Shown here piece after piece: positions 50,823 through 60,773 of a stretch of 64,000 nt of DNA. Where the stretch lies: NCBI RefSeq assembly GCF_900103715.1, contig NZ_FNHL01000002.1, forward strand, positions 620,001 to 684,000, given 5' to 3'. The first letter of the stretch is position 1; every line of letters starts with the position of its first letter. The position numbers and the translations under genes are program-made. Source of the stretch: Halogranum gelatinilyticum (GTDB lineage: Archaea > Halobacteriota > Halobacteria > Halobacteriales > Haloferacaceae). The notes under the pieces were generated by a model that did no database searches, was not told the DNA's origin, and saw only the letters and a program-made list of their open reading frames with translations.

Positions 50823-50858
50823 ATGTCCAGGCTCGAACAGCCGGAGGTGATGGCATGA
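50823..50858 (+). CDS. 11-residue leader ORF overlapping the purU start
   Basis: ATG TCC AGG ... GCA TGA encodes MSRLEQPEVMA, and its stop overlaps the purU ATG (ATGA). A TTTATC box (50794-50799) is centred 27 nt before its ATG, so a leaderless mRNA should begin exactly here. GGAGGTGA (50843-50850) inside it is a strong ribosome binding site 4 nt before the purU ATG. It looks like a coupled leader peptide. Confidence 0.55.
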   Translation: MSRLEQPEVMA

Positions 50859-51847
50859 CACGCGAACTAACCGAGATTACGGTCATCGGAGGGGACAAGA
50901 CCGGAATCGTCGCGGAGGTCACCCGTCGGTTGTTCGAACGCGGGGTCAACATCGAGGACATCGACCAGGCGGTCCGTGAAGGCATCTTCCGGATGACGAT
51001 GCACGTCGACACCGCCGAGATGGTCTGTACCCAAGAGACCCTGCGCGACGCCCTCTCGAACGTCGCCGACGACCTCGGCGTCGACATCCAGGTCCGGTTC
51101 CCCGCCGACCGCGAGACGAAGCAGATTGCGGTGCTCGTGACGAAGGAGTCCCACTGTCTCGAAGCGCTGTTCGAGGCATGGGCCGACGGCGAACTCGGCG
51201 CAGACATCGGCGTCGTCATCGGCAACCACGACCATCTCGAACCGCTCGCGGAGCACTACGACGTCCCGTTCCACGACATCGGTGACGAGAAGGGCAGCCC
51301 CGACGAGGACCAGCTGCTCGAACTGCTCAGCGAGTACGACGCCGACCTCATCGTCCTCGCGCGCTACATCCGCATCCTCGGCCCGAACGTCGTCTTCCGG
51401 TACGAGGACCGCATCATCAACGTCCACCCCTCCCTGCTCCCGTCGTTCCCCGGCGCGGCCGCCTACCGGCAGGCCATCGAGGAGGGCGTCCGCGTCACGG
51501 GCGTCACCGCCCACTACGTGACGACCGACCTCGACCAGGGACCGGTCATCACCCAGCGCGCGCTCGACGTGCCCGACGGCATCGAGCGCGACGAGCTGAA
51601 ACGTCGCGGCCAACCGCTCGAAGCCGAGGCCTTACTCGAAGCCGTCAAGCTCCATCTCAACGACGACGTGACGGTCCACCACGGCCGGACCAGCCTGCGC
51701 GACGGCGCGGAAGCAGGCAGATACCAGCTCGGCCTGAGCAAGGAGGCAGAGAAGGCCCAACCGGACCGCCCCATCGACGGCGTTGGCGACGTGATGCAGC
51801 GGCTGAAACAGCAGCGCGAGGCGTCGGCGACGGCCGAAGACGACTGA
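50855..51847 (+). CDS. purU: formyltetrahydrofolate deformylase PurU
   Basis: 330 residues from the ATG at 50855, chosen for the GGAGGTGA site 4 nt upstream and the ATGA overlap with the leader ORF. Residues 1-80 form an ACT domain (TVIGGDKTGIVAEVTRRLFE). The formyltransferase-fold domain has NVHPSLLPSFPGAAAYRQAI and TAHYVTTDLDQGPVI (Asn/His/Asp catalytic set). The extended C-terminus of about 60 residues is acidic and helical. It releases formate from 10-formyl-THF for purine synthesis or folate balance. Confidence 0.93.
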   Translation: MTRELTEITVIGGDKTGIVAEVTRRLFERGVNIEDIDQAVREGIFRMTMHVDTAEMVCTQETLRDALSNVADDLGVDIQVRFPADRETKQIAVLVTKESHCLEALFEAWADGELGADIGVVIGNHDHLEPLAEHYDVPFHDIGDEKGSPDEDQLLELLSEYDADLIVLARYIRILGPNVVFRYEDRIINVHPSLLPSFPGAAAYRQAIEEGVRVTGVTAHYVTTDLDQGPVITQRALDVPDGIERDELKRRGQPLEAEALLEAVKLHLNDDVTVHHGRTSLRDGAEAGRYQLGLSKEAEKAQPDRPIDGVGDVMQRLKQQREASATAEDD

Positions 51848-52025
51848 GTCGGCGGCGTTGCGTGCTGCTGAGGCTGCCAAGACAGTCGAGGTGGTCGACT
51901 CGATAACTACGACCAAGGCGGCCGACGGGGTGGGCGCGAACGCCACCGACGCCCCGCGGCGAATCAGCCGAAAAACGACGTGTCCACGTGTGAGAGTTTA
52001 TCTCGTTGCAGAACGTCTTACTGGT

Positions 52026-52187
52026 ATGAATCCGGCAGCGAAGCGTGCTGCCCGGGCAAAACGACTCAACGATGTCGCACTCGCCTTCGTCCTTCTCGTG
52101 GGCTTCCTGCTCTTCAGTTGGCTCGTCCTCGGGTATCTCGTCCATCTGGCAACGATGTTCGAGAGCCTTCAGTGGTTTGGGACGTAG
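52026..52187 (+). CDS. 53-residue single-helix membrane protein
   Basis: ATG at 52026, with GAGTTTATC about 28-30 nt upstream. Starts MNPAAKRAARAKRLNDVALA (basic), then one transmembrane helix (FVLLVGFLLFSWLVLGYLV) and a short tail. The positive-inside rule puts the N-terminus in the cytoplasm. Family and function unknown. Confidence 0.65.
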   Translation: MNPAAKRAARAKRLNDVALAFVLLVGFLLFSWLVLGYLVHLATMFESLQWFGT

Positions 52188-52343
52188 TCCGAGAGCCACG
52201 CCAGACTCACAGACGCCGTGAGCGGTCGCTGTGAACGACGCCAACGATACCTACGTTTTTATCCAGCACACCGAGATTACTCGAGGTCCCGCCGTCGACG
52301 GCGGCACTGCCAACGAGACTGGCGAGACTAACGACACCGGAGG

Positions 52344-53576
52344 TCACGAGTAGCGGACCACGGAGGCAGTGCTCCCGTCGGTCTCACCGCCCACATAGAG
52401 CGCGTCGTCACCCGGAACGGGACCGGTCGTCGGCTGAAACCCGAGCGTGTACGACCACCGAACCTCGCCGGTCGTCGCGTCCAGCGCGACGAGTCTCCCG
52501 TTGCCGGCGTTCGCCGTGACGAACACGGTGTCGCCGACGACTGCAGGGGTGTAGTCGACCGTCGGGTCGAGCGACTGTCGCCAGCGCGTCTCGCCGGTGG
52601 CCGTGTCGAGCGCGAACAGCGCGTCGCGGTTGTCGCTCGTCAGGTACGCCGTGTCGTCGGTGACGGCGGGTGGGGTGTGCAGCTGCTCGCCGAACGCCCG
52701 GTGCCACCGTTCCGTGCCGTCCGCAAGCGAGACGGCACTGAGTCGGCCGCTGGTCTGGGCGGCGTAGGCCGTCTCCCCGCGGACGACCGGCGGCGTGTAG
52801 CACTCGCCGACGGCAGGGGCCTCCCACCGGAGCGACCCGTCTGCGGGGTCGAAGGCGTACAGGCCGCCCTCGCCGCCGCTCCCGCTCGTCGCACAGACCA
52901 CGTCCTCGGTCGCGGCGGTCCCAAAGGTTCCGGCGAGTTCGCGCTCGCTCTCCCACAGCGTCTCGCCGGTCACGGCGTCGAGAGCGACGACGGAGCCGCC
53001 CGAGGCGTAGAGTCGGTCGCCGACGACCGTCGGTGACACCTCCGGATAGCCGTAGCCGACGTTCGTGCGCCAGTGGAGGTCGCCGGTCGTCCGGTCGAGT
53101 GCTCGCGTCTCGCCGGCACTGGTGGTGAAGACCGTCTCGCCGACGACCGTCGGCGTCGCCATCCCCTGTCGCTCGGCGACGCGCCAGCGTTCGTCGCCCG
53201 TCTCGGCGTCGTGGGCGACGAAGCCCGAGAAGGACTCCTCGCGTTCGTCACGTTCGCCGCGGCGGTCGACGCCGAAGTAGACCGTGTCGTCGACGACGGT
53301 CGGTGGCATCCGGAAGAACAGGCCCGCCGGTGCCACCCTCTCGACCCGGCCGTCGGCGTCGACGGAGAGTTGGCCGGAACGAACCCCCGACCGTCGGGCG
53401 TCGAAGCCGAGTGTCGGCCACGGGTCGCCGTAGCCACCCGAGAGGTCCGCGTCGCTCCGGCGGACGTGCGACTGGAACTGTTCGAGTGCCCGGTCGAGCG
53501 TCGTACAGCCGGCGAGCCCGGCGAGACCAACGGCACCAGAGGTCGCGAGAAACGAGCGGCGGGTTGGAGGGGCCAT
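52344..53576 (-). CDS. Tat-exported lipoprotein with PQQ-type beta-propeller repeats
   Basis: 410 residues from the ATG at 53576. The start has a twin-arginine lipoprotein signal (TRRSFLATSGAVGLAGLAGC). Repeats with the pattern 'ALDaTTGeerW' recur (VALDAVTGETLWESE, ALDTATGETRWRQS and others), forming a seven- or eight-bladed propeller. These proteins often act as extracytoplasmic scaffolds without PQQ. No neighbour hints at a substrate. Confidence 0.9.
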   Translation of the reverse strand: MAPPTRRSFLATSGAVGLAGLAGCTTLDRALEQFQSHVRRSDADLSGGYGDPWPTLGFDARRSGVRSGQLSVDADGRVERVAPAGLFFRMPPTVVDDTVYFGVDRRGERDEREESFSGFVAHDAETGDERWRVAERQGMATPTVVGETVFTTSAGETRALDRTTGDLHWRTNVGYGYPEVSPTVVGDRLYASGGSVVALDAVTGETLWESERELAGTFGTAATEDVVCATSGSGGEGGLYAFDPADGSLRWEAPAVGECYTPPVVRGETAYAAQTSGRLSAVSLADGTERWHRAFGEQLHTPPAVTDDTAYLTSDNRDALFALDTATGETRWRQSLDPTVDYTPAVVGDTVFVTANAGNGRLVALDATTGEVRWSYTLGFQPTTGPVPGDDALYVGGETDGSTASVVRYS

Positions 53577-53614
53577 AGTCAACCTCCCAGCGGCGGAGAC
53601 AAATCCGTTCTGGC

Positions 53615-54634
53615 TTACAGGTCGCGCACGGCGTCGACGGCGGCGTCGATGTCCGGGGCCTCAAACCACTCGTCGCCGGTGTAGGCGTTCGTGCCCGCGG
53701 CGTAGAAGTTCGCGACCGTCTGGAGCACGTGGTCGGGCAGCGGCTTCGGCTCGACCTCGCAGAGTTCGCGCCAGTCGGCGATGTCGCGCTCCGCGACCTC
53801 GGCCTTGGCCGCGCTCACGGCGTCGACCCACTCGGGATGTTCGCGCTTGTAGTACTGCCGGACGACCTCTTTCGAGAGCTGTTGGCCGTCGTAGCTGAAG
53901 CGGTTCTCGTCGAACGTCCCGAGCACGTCGGCGACCTTGATGGCCCCGTCGTGGTAGAGACACTCGATCTTGCCGTCCTCGTGCGTGAACCCGGCCTGCT
54001 CGGCGCGGTCGGTGACGATGTGGTTGACCGCGAGCGCGAGTTCTTCGAGGCGGTCGATAGAGGCCGGTCCCGCGATGGCGTCGGCCTCCGCGCGGGAGAG
54101 ATAGCGGTCCTGCTCCTCGTACTTCGTGGAGAACTCGACGACCGGCTCCGGCAGGTCGACCGGTTCGTCGGGCCACTCCTCGCGGTCGAGGCCGTAGTCG
54201 CTCGGCGTCCCGCGCTTCCGGAGGCTGGAGCCGACGGGGACGGTGTTGCGGAAGACGACTTCGAGGGGAATCAGATAGTTGTTCCCGATATCCTCGTAGT
54301 AGGCGTCGTAGTCGTAGTCGCCGTCGACGTAGGGCAGGTCGGGCACCTGCACGAGGTCGATAGCCATCTCGCTGGGAGCCGTCTCGCACTCGCCGAGGTC
54401 CTTGACCTCGCCGTCTTCGACAACACCACGATAATGTGTCGGGATGTGGTTGACGTCGAGCAACTCGAAGTTGAACGCGCCCATCGTACAGAGCGACGCG
54501 CCCTTGCCCGGAATCTGGTCGGGCATCTGCCCCCAGTCGAACACCGAGTAGTCGTCGGTGAAGACGAAACTGCCGCGGCCGAGGGAGTCTGCGGTCGGTT
54601 CCTCCTCGACGCGGAACTCCTTCACGCTGGTCAT
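53615..54634 (-). CDS. purC: phosphoribosylaminoimidazole-succinocarboxamide synthase PurC
   Basis: 339 residues from the ATG at 54634 ([20 protein letters not shown]). SAICAR-synthetase landmarks include [35 protein letters not shown] and the acidic [20 protein letters not shown]. It is longer than bacterial PurC (about 240), as in other haloarchaea. It joins aspartate to CAIR using ATP in purine synthesis. Same strand as purQ/purS but separated by purU and other genes. Confidence 0.95.
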   Translation of the reverse strand: MTSVKEFRVEEEPTADSLGRGSFVFTDDYSVFDWGQMPDQIPGKGASLCTMGAFNFELLDVNHIPTHYRGVVEDGEVKDLGECETAPSEMAIDLVQVPDLPYVDGDYDYDAYYEDIGNNYLIPLEVVFRNTVPVGSSLRKRGTPSDYGLDREEWPDEPVDLPEPVVEFSTKYEEQDRYLSRAEADAIAGPASIDRLEELALAVNHIVTDRAEQAGFTHEDGKIECLYHDGAIKVADVLGTFDENRFSYDGQQLSKEVVRQYYKREHPEWVDAVSAAKAEVAERDIADWRELCEVEPKPLPDHVLQTVANFYAAGTNAYTGDEWFEAPDIDAAVDAVRDL

Positions 54635-54770
54635 GGTTCGACTGCCGTAGCGGGGGCCCAAGAACCTTTCACTTCCGTGCGTACACGGGAGTTGATTCGG
54701 AGAGAAATATGCAAATCTGTGTGTACCGAGCAGCCCGTCGAGACCGCGAGACTGCGAGACAGCGAGACCG

Positions 54771-56750
54771 TCAGGTACTCTCGCCATCGAGATAGGCGTC
54801 GATGAGTTCGCGTTGTGCCCGCCGGAGATGGTAGTGCAGCGTCGCCGACGTGATGTCCATCGCGGCGGCGACCTCTTCGGCCGTGCTGCCGCGTGGCCAG
54901 TCGAAGTAGCCCGCGAGATGGGCGGTCCGCAGTGCCGTCTGTTGTCGCTTCGTCAGCCGCTGTTCGAGTTCGTGGCGGAACGTCTGTGCCGTCCGCGCGG
55001 GTCGGTCGTGTTCGCGCTTGCTCACGAGTTTCGCGTCGGGATACACCCGTCTGAACGCCTTGACGACGCCCCGGATGTCCTCGCCCTTGGCGACCTCTGC
55101 ACGGATGGTCGCGACGCCGTGCTCGGCGACGCCGCTCTGGACGTACGCGCCCGCCTCGACCAGGGCTTGCACCCCGGAGGCGGTGTTGACGACTTCGAGG
55201 AGACATTCGTCGCCGTCGCCGGAGACGAGTCGGACCTCTTCGAGCGTCTCGTGCTCGCTCGCGAGCTCGTACACCTGTTCGTGCGGGAGACCGGTGACGC
55301 GGACGTACTGAAGCGTCCGCTCGTTCTCCGTGAGCACCTGCCCTTCGAGGAGACACCGGCAGTCGTATTCGCGCGTCACCCCCGAGAAGAAGGCCTCGCG
55401 GTCGGCCGTCTGGAACTCGAGTTCGACGATGGCGTCCGAAAAGAGGAGATGCCGGTTTCGGAGTGCGTTGATGGCGAAGCCCAGGACGACTCCGAGCACC
55501 TGGAAGGCGGACTGTTCGCGGTCGTCGAAGGCGTCCAGACACGGGCTGTTGACGACGAGTGTCCCGTACAGCGTCTCGCCGAACGCCAGCGGGACGACGA
55601 TGGACGACCCGACGTCGTATGCCGCCGCGACCTGTCGAACCCCCTCGGGGACGTCTTCGTGACTCGGCAGTCCCGAGAGCGCGACCGGCTCGCCAGCACG
55701 GATCATGTCGAGCATCGTCTCGCTGTATCCGAACTCGTGGACCGCGTCCGTGAGCGCGTCGAGCACCCCGTCGTCCCCGGCCGAACAGCGGACGGACAAC
55801 ACGGGCTCGTCGTCCTCGACGTCGCCGATCCACGCCGACTGGTAGAGTTCCGACGCCGCGAGCGCGTCACAGACGGACTGCTCCATCGTCTCCTGGCTCG
55901 ACTCCGTGACGATGCTCCGCACGGTGGTCTGGATGAGGCGGTTGAGGCGGTCCAACGCGTTCAGCTCGTCGCGCTGTCGCGTGATGAGTTCCTCGTGCTC
56001 GTGTCGGTACGTCAGGTCCCGCGTCACCTTCGTGAACCCGCGGAGGGTGCCGTCGTCGTCGTGGATGGCGGTCACGGCGACGTCCGCCCAGAAGCGGCTG
56101 CCGTCCTTGCGGACCCGCCACCCTTGGTCTTCAGCACGGCCCACCTCGCGCGCACGGTCGAGAATCTGGTCCGGGACGCCCCGCTCGACCGCCTCGGCCG
56201 TGTAGAACACCGAGAAATGCTGGCCGACGATCTCCTCCTCGCAGTATCCCTTGAGTCGGCGCGCGCCGTCGTTCCACGTCAACACCCCGCCGTCGGGGGT
56301 CAGAAGGAAGATGGCGTAGTCGGTCACTTCGTCGACGAACGACGCGAACTGCTCGGGACGGGCCGACTGCTCGGCTGGCTTCACGACGCCGACGCGGCCG
56401 ACGACCGCGCCGCTGTCGTTGCGGAGCGGCCGTTCGGAGAACTCGAAGCGACGCGTGTCGGGACCGTCGCCGGCGGTCCGGAGCGTGTCGTAGTAACTCG
56501 ACTCCATCCCGGCGAGGACTCGATGGACGTGCTGTACCGGTTCCGTGGAGTCGTCGCTGACGAGGTCGTACCATCTGAGCGAGGCGAACGCGTCGTCGTC
56601 GTAGCCGGTCGTCGTTGCGAACGCGTCGCTCCACTGGACGAAGCGACCCGCTCTGTCCACCACGTACACCGCTTCGGGGACGGCTTCGAGAAGCGCGCCA
56701 GCCCGAACCCCGAGACGGCTGTACACGCCGCGATTGGCGTCTGGTGGCAT
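54771..56750 (-). CDS. PAS-PAS-GAF-BAT-HTH10 signalling regulator (bacterio-opsin activator type)
   Basis: 659 residues. Two PAS domains (about 15-125 with [20 protein letters not shown], and 135-255 with [20 protein letters not shown] plus a PAC segment) are followed by a GAF domain (about 275-440), a BAT domain (about 440-590) and HTH-10 ([20 protein letters not shown], then [20 protein letters not shown]). This is the Bat layout sensing light, oxygen or redox and regulating transcription directly. Its target is unknown. Confidence 0.92.
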   Translation of the reverse strand: MPPDANRGVYSRLGVRAGALLEAVPEAVYVVDRAGRFVQWSDAFATTTGYDDDAFASLRWYDLVSDDSTEPVQHVHRVLAGMESSYYDTLRTAGDGPDTRRFEFSERPLRNDSGAVVGRVGVVKPAEQSARPEQFASFVDEVTDYAIFLLTPDGGVLTWNDGARRLKGYCEEEIVGQHFSVFYTAEAVERGVPDQILDRAREVGRAEDQGWRVRKDGSRFWADVAVTAIHDDDGTLRGFTKVTRDLTYRHEHEELITRQRDELNALDRLNRLIQTTVRSIVTESSQETMEQSVCDALAASELYQSAWIGDVEDDEPVLSVRCSAGDDGVLDALTDAVHEFGYSETMLDMIRAGEPVALSGLPSHEDVPEGVRQVAAAYDVGSSIVVPLAFGETLYGTLVVNSPCLDAFDDREQSAFQVLGVVLGFAINALRNRHLLFSDAIVELEFQTADREAFFSGVTREYDCRCLLEGQVLTENERTLQYVRVTGLPHEQVYELASEHETLEEVRLVSGDGDECLLEVVNTASGVQALVEAGAYVQSGVAEHGVATIRAEVAKGEDIRGVVKAFRRVYPDAKLVSKREHDRPARTAQTFRHELEQRLTKRQQTALRTAHLAGYFDWPRGSTAEEVAAAMDITSATLHYHLRRAQRELIDAYLDGEST

Positions 56751-57095
56751 ATCTCACGGATTGTACGTTGCCGACGGTACTTGTCTCCTACGGTGGTGCC
56801 CCCGATAGACGGACAGCCCCGCACAGCCTCGCACAGCCTCGTGAGCGGACCATCGGCTGCGACAGTCAGGACGGACGGACCGTCTGGAACTCTAGTTACC
56901 TAGAGCGAGTGTTATTGACCGTCCCTCGCCCAGACTATTCTACCCCCCAACCGGCGCGGAACTGTGGGGGTGAGAGTGATATGTACGACACCACTGTCCG
57001 AGACACGGTGCGAGCGCAGTCAGCCACAGGGATGGGACTGACCGACAGTCGACGGCTCCCGGGAGGGGAACCGTCGGTTCGGATGGGGTGTCGTC
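56751..57095. other. 345-bp gap with one weak ORF
   Basis: No convincing gene. A 40-codon ORF starts at ATG 56980, and its TGA (57101-57103) overlaps the ATG at 57096. It begins MYDTTVRDTVRAQSATGMGL and resembles no family I know. The rest is the upstream region of the Bat-like regulator. Confidence 0.4.
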
Positions 57096-57365
57096 ATGGA
57101 TGAGACCGACCGTCCCGCTGCGTCGACACGCAGCGAGTTGGTCGACGCGTCGTCCCCGAACCAGCCATCGGGGGGGACGGCCGCAGTCGAGCTGTCGACG
57201 TGGGAGTGGCAGCTCGTCTGTCGGGTCTTGCGACAAACCAGCCAGACGATGGCTGCCACGGACGTCGGTGCGCGTATCATCGGTGACCGGCTCGTCACCG
57301 TCGAGGACCGCATCTCGACACAGGTCGCCACACACAGAGGCACAGAACGAGAAGACACTGACTGA
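57096..57365 (+). CDS. 89-residue haloarchaeal protein, unknown function
   Basis: Begins MDETDRPAASTRSELVDASS. A low-complexity N-terminal half precedes a compact segment (VELSTWEWQLVCRVLRQTSQ, then GARIIGDRLVTVEDRIST). The compact part looks like a short helical domain. No transmembrane helix or metal motif is visible. It might be translationally coupled to the weak ORF before it. Confidence 0.5.
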   Translation: MDETDRPAASTRSELVDASSPNQPSGGTAAVELSTWEWQLVCRVLRQTSQTMAATDVGARIIGDRLVTVEDRISTQVATHRGTEREDTD

Positions 57366-57462
57366 CGTCCCCGCTGACCGGCCCTTACGGAACTGTACTG
57401 CGTTCTTCGATCTCTCACCGACCCAGCCGTGGCTATTTACTCGGTCCCGCTGAACACAGCCC

Positions 57463-58446
57463 ATGACACACGGCGTGCTGCTGCCGGGCGTGACGGACGT
57501 CGTCGACCCCGACTTCGCGCGCGAACTCGAATCGCTCGGCTACGGCCGGGTCTGGACCGGCGAGCTGTGGGGCACCGACGCCTTCCTCAGTCTCTCGCAC
57601 GTCGCTCACCACACCGACGACATCGACCTCGGAACCGCCATCGTCAACGTCTTCTCGCGGTCGCCCGCGACGCTCGCGGCCGCCGCGGCGACGCTCAATG
57701 CGACGACCGGGCGGGACGTAGTTCTCGGCGTCGGCGCGAGCACACCCAAGGCCGTCGAGGACCTCCACGGCGTCGACTACGACCGCCCCGTCCGGCGAAT
57801 CCACGAGACGGTCGAACTCGTGAAGGCCTATACGTCCAAGAGTGACGAGCGCGTCGACTACGACGGCGAGCTGTTCGACGTGGCCGACTTCCCGCCGCTC
57901 GACGCCGACATCCCGGTCTACGTGGCCGCGCTCGGTCCAGCCAGTCGCCGCGCCACCGGCCGCGTCGCCGACGGCTGGCTCCCGCACAACGTCCCCTTCC
58001 CGCGACTCGCCGAGGCCTTCGAGGTCGTCGCCGACGCCGCCCGCGAGGCGGGTCGCGACCCCGACGACATCGCCGTCGCCCCCTACGTTCCCTCGGCCGT
58101 CAGCGACGACGCCGACGAGGCCCGGCGGGCAGTGAAGGGCCATCTCGCCTACTACGTCGGCAGCGGCGAGGGCTACCGGAAGGCGGTCGCCCAGTCGTTC
58201 CCCGACGCGGCCGAAGCTGTCGCCGAAGCGTGGCGCGCGGGGGACCGCGAGGACGCCCGCGCGGCCGTCACCGACGAGATGGTCGACGCGCTCGGGGTCG
58301 CCGGGACGCCAGAGGACGCCCGCGAGCAGTTCCGCGCGGTCGCCGCGCTCGACGCCGTCGACGACCCAATCGTCGTCGTGCCCGCGCAGGCCGACGAGGC
58401 GATGACGATGCGGACGGTCAGGGAGTTGTCGCCCGAACGCGCCTGA
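57463..58446 (+). CDS. F420-type luciferase-like (LLM) oxidoreductase
   Basis: 327 residues. The TIM-barrel LLM pattern is visible in GYGRVWTGELWGTDAFLSLS, IDLGTAIVNVFSRSPATLA and the domain end DVVLGVGASTPKAVEDLHG. It matches the haloarchaeal relatives of methylenetetrahydromethanopterin reductase. CTATTTAC, centred 26 nt before the ATG, supports a leaderless start. It probably uses F420 or FMN; the substrate could be a folate-type C1 carrier but is not shown by the sequence. Confidence 0.85.
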   Translation: MTHGVLLPGVTDVVDPDFARELESLGYGRVWTGELWGTDAFLSLSHVAHHTDDIDLGTAIVNVFSRSPATLAAAAATLNATTGRDVVLGVGASTPKAVEDLHGVDYDRPVRRIHETVELVKAYTSKSDERVDYDGELFDVADFPPLDADIPVYVAALGPASRRATGRVADGWLPHNVPFPRLAEAFEVVADAAREAGRDPDDIAVAPYVPSAVSDDADEARRAVKGHLAYYVGSGEGYRKAVAQSFPDAAEAVAEAWRAGDREDARAAVTDEMVDALGVAGTPEDAREQFRAVAALDAVDDPIVVVPAQADEAMTMRTVRELSPERA

Positions 58447-58529
58447 CGCGGGTGTGGGTTTCCGCTGTAACCCGTGGCACGCCTCCGGGCAATCGCGCCA
58501 TTTTTGCCACCGCCCCGTCATCCGCCAGT

Positions 58530-59258
58530 ATGGCAAAACAGCCCCATCTGCTCGTCGAAGCGGGTGACGTCCACGACATCGCGCTCATCCCCGGCGACCC
58601 CGGCCGCGTCGACCGCATCGCAAAGCAGTGCGAGAACGTCGAGGAAGTCGCAGCGAACCGTGAGTACAAGGTCGTCAACGCCGAGTACGAGGGCGTCCCG
58701 TTGACCATCTGCTCGACCGGTATCGGCTGTCCCTCCGCCGCCATCGCCATCGAGGAACTCTCGCGCGTCGGCGTCGAGACGTTCATCCGCGTCGGCACCA
58801 TCGGCGCGCTCCAGGAGCACGTCGAGATCGGCGACATGATCGTCGCGACCGGTGCGGCCAAAGAGGAGGGCACCTCGAAACGCTACGAGTCGCCCGTCTA
58901 CCCGGCCGTCCCGGACTACGACGTGCTGACCGCGCTCGTCGACTCCGCGGAGGCAAATGGAGAAGACGTCCACGTCGGTCCCATCGTCTCCGACGACGCG
59001 TTCTACAACGAGTCCGACGACTACGTTCAGGACTGGAACGAGGCCGGACTGCTCGCCATCGAGATGGAGGCCGCCACGGTCTTCTCGCTGGCCCGCCGGA
59101 AGGGACTGCGCGCCGGTGCCATCTGCACCGTCGACGGCAACCTCGTCAAGGGAACCCAGAAAGGTGCCGACAGCGACGACGAACTGCCCGAGAAGGCGAA
59201 GAACAACGTCGAGCGCGCCATCGCGCTGACGCTCGACGCCGTGACGACGCTCGCGTAG
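58530..59258 (+). CDS. udp: uridine phosphorylase-like nucleoside phosphorylase
   Basis: 242 residues from the ATG at 58530. Phosphate-binding GDPGRVDRIA, the STGIGCPSAAIAIEEL stretch and AIEMEAATVFSLARRKGLRA are the PNP/UDP family signature. The EMEA segment is typical of uridine phosphorylase. It cleaves uridine to uracil and ribose-1-phosphate. The next gene starts immediately after its stop, with no gap. Confidence 0.9.
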   Translation: MAKQPHLLVEAGDVHDIALIPGDPGRVDRIAKQCENVEEVAANREYKVVNAEYEGVPLTICSTGIGCPSAAIAIEELSRVGVETFIRVGTIGALQEHVEIGDMIVATGAAKEEGTSKRYESPVYPAVPDYDVLTALVDSAEANGEDVHVGPIVSDDAFYNESDDYVQDWNEAGLLAIEMEAATVFSLARRKGLRAGAICTVDGNLVKGTQKGADSDDELPEKAKNNVERAIALTLDAVTTLA

Positions 59259-60773
59259 ATGCGCGACCGGGTTCGCGCGCGCCTCGTCGCTCTCGGGCGT
59301 CGCCTGCGACGCGTCGAGCGCCGCGAACTCGCGGAGTTCGGCCGCTGGGTCGAGACCACGGACAACCTCATCCATCTCACCGTCCTGCTTCTCGTCCCGC
59401 TGCTCATCGCGTTCGTCACCGAACTGACGACGCTGACCGAACTCTCCTTTCTGCTCTTTCCGCCGCTCGCCTCGGGGACCTACACGCTCTTCTCGGACCC
59501 CCGCGGCAAGTACGCCTCGCCGCGGCGGTTCGTCGGCGGCCTCGCCGTCGGCGCGCTCTGCGGCTGGGGCGCCCAGCTCGTCACGATGGCAGTGCTCCCC
59601 TCAGTCGACCCCGGCACCGTCCACCCGCTCGGCGCGGGACTCTCCATCCTCTTCACGGGCGGCATAACGTGGGCACTCGACGTCGAGGAACCGGCGGCGT
59701 TCTCGACGGCACTGCTCGTCCTCGTCGCCGACACGGGCCAGCCGGTGCCGCTGTTCGGCCTCCTCACCGTCTCGCAGTCGGCGGCCTACGTCTTCGGCGT
59801 CACCGTCTCGGGCACCATCGTCGCGGCCGTCTTCGCGCTCTGGCGCGACCGCTTCTACGAGGAACGCGCGCGCTATCTCTACGGGTCGGTGCAGGGCGAC
59901 GACCACGTGCTCGTCCCGATGCGCGGGGAGACCGCGGGGACGACCGCGCTGTTCGGCGCGGCACTGGCCGCCGCCCACGAGGCTGGCAAGGTCGTCCTGC
60001 TCGACGTCGTCGACGACGAACGGCTCGCGGCCGCCGAGCACGCCCTGGCCGCCGCCCACGACGAGGACAGCGCGGTCGACGGCGCGGAGCTGGCCGAGCT
60101 GGTCGAAGAGACCGCCGACGACCCCGGCGACGAGGCCGCGCGGCTGGCGGCCGCCGAGTCCGTCGCCGACCTCGAACGCCACGCCGAGGCGGTCAGGCGG
60201 CGGTTCGACGTCCCGTGTGAGGTCGTCGTCGCCAGCGGCGACCCCGCACAGGTGACCATCGACACCACCCGGACGGCCAACTGCGACCTCGTCGTGACGC
60301 CCTACGAGTCCGAGGCGGGGTCGCTCTCGCCGTTCGTCCGGAGCGTCTTTCGCGGCCCGACCGATGCCGTCGCGTTCCGGTCGACGACGGCCGTCGACCG
60401 CTGGCGGCGCGTCCTCGTCACCGTCGCCAGACCGGGCGACTCCGCGCACGCGATGATCGACTTCGGGACCCGTCTCGCTGGCGACACGGGCGGCGTCAGC
60501 GTCTGTACCTGCATCGACAGCGAGGCCGAACGCCGCCGGGCGGAGACGCAGCTCGCCAATCTGGTGGAGACGGTCGACGGAACCATCGAGACGCGGGTCG
60601 CCCGCACGGACATCCAGAGCTTCATCGACGCCAACGCCCGCTCGTACGACCTGGTGATTCTCGGCTCCAGCGGCGACCGGAGCGCGGCCTCGCGGTTCAT
60701 CTCGCCGCCGACGTTCGAGCGGTTGCAGGACGTGGAGTGTGACGTGGCCGTGGTCGACCGCGGCGACCTGTAG
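59259..60773 (+). CDS. HPP-family membrane protein fused to two Usp-like domains
   Basis: 504 residues. Residues about 35-195 are an HPP-type membrane domain (LSFLLFPPLASGTYTLFSDP, GLAVGALCGWGAQLVTMAVL, further helices to about 190). Two Usp-like alpha/beta domains follow (DDHVLVPMRGETAGTTALFG and RRVLVTVARPGDSAHAMIDF). The second ends with LVILGSSGDRSAASRFIS, a weakened nucleotide-binding loop. The layout suggests a stress- or nitrite/anion-linked membrane sensor or transporter. Starts at the base after the udp stop. Confidence 0.85.
   Translation: MRDRVRARLVALGRRLRRVERRELAEFGRWVETTDNLIHLTVLLLVPLLIAFVTELTTLTELSFLLFPPLASGTYTLFSDPRGKYASPRRFVGGLAVGALCGWGAQLVTMAVLPSVDPGTVHPLGAGLSILFTGGITWALDVEEPAAFSTALLVLVADTGQPVPLFGLLTVSQSAAYVFGVTVSGTIVAAVFALWRDRFYEERARYLYGSVQGDDHVLVPMRGETAGTTALFGAALAAAHEAGKVVLLDVVDDERLAAAEHALAAAHDEDSAVDGAELAELVEETADDPGDEAARLAAAESVADLERHAEAVRRRFDVPCEVVVASGDPAQVTIDTTRTANCDLVVTPYESEAGSLSPFVRSVFRGPTDAVAFRSTTAVDRWRRVLVTVARPGDSAHAMIDFGTRLAGDTGGVSVCTCIDSEAERRRAETQLANLVETVDGTIETRVARTDIQSFIDANARSYDLVILGSSGDRSAASRFISPPTFERLQDVECDVAVVDRGDL

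Noticed and set aside
52231-52353. 40-codon GTG-started ORF after the 53-residue membrane protein
   Set aside because: Thr/Asn/Gly-rich, no promoter at the right distance, and it overlaps the end of the PQQ-repeat gene. It probably is not translated.
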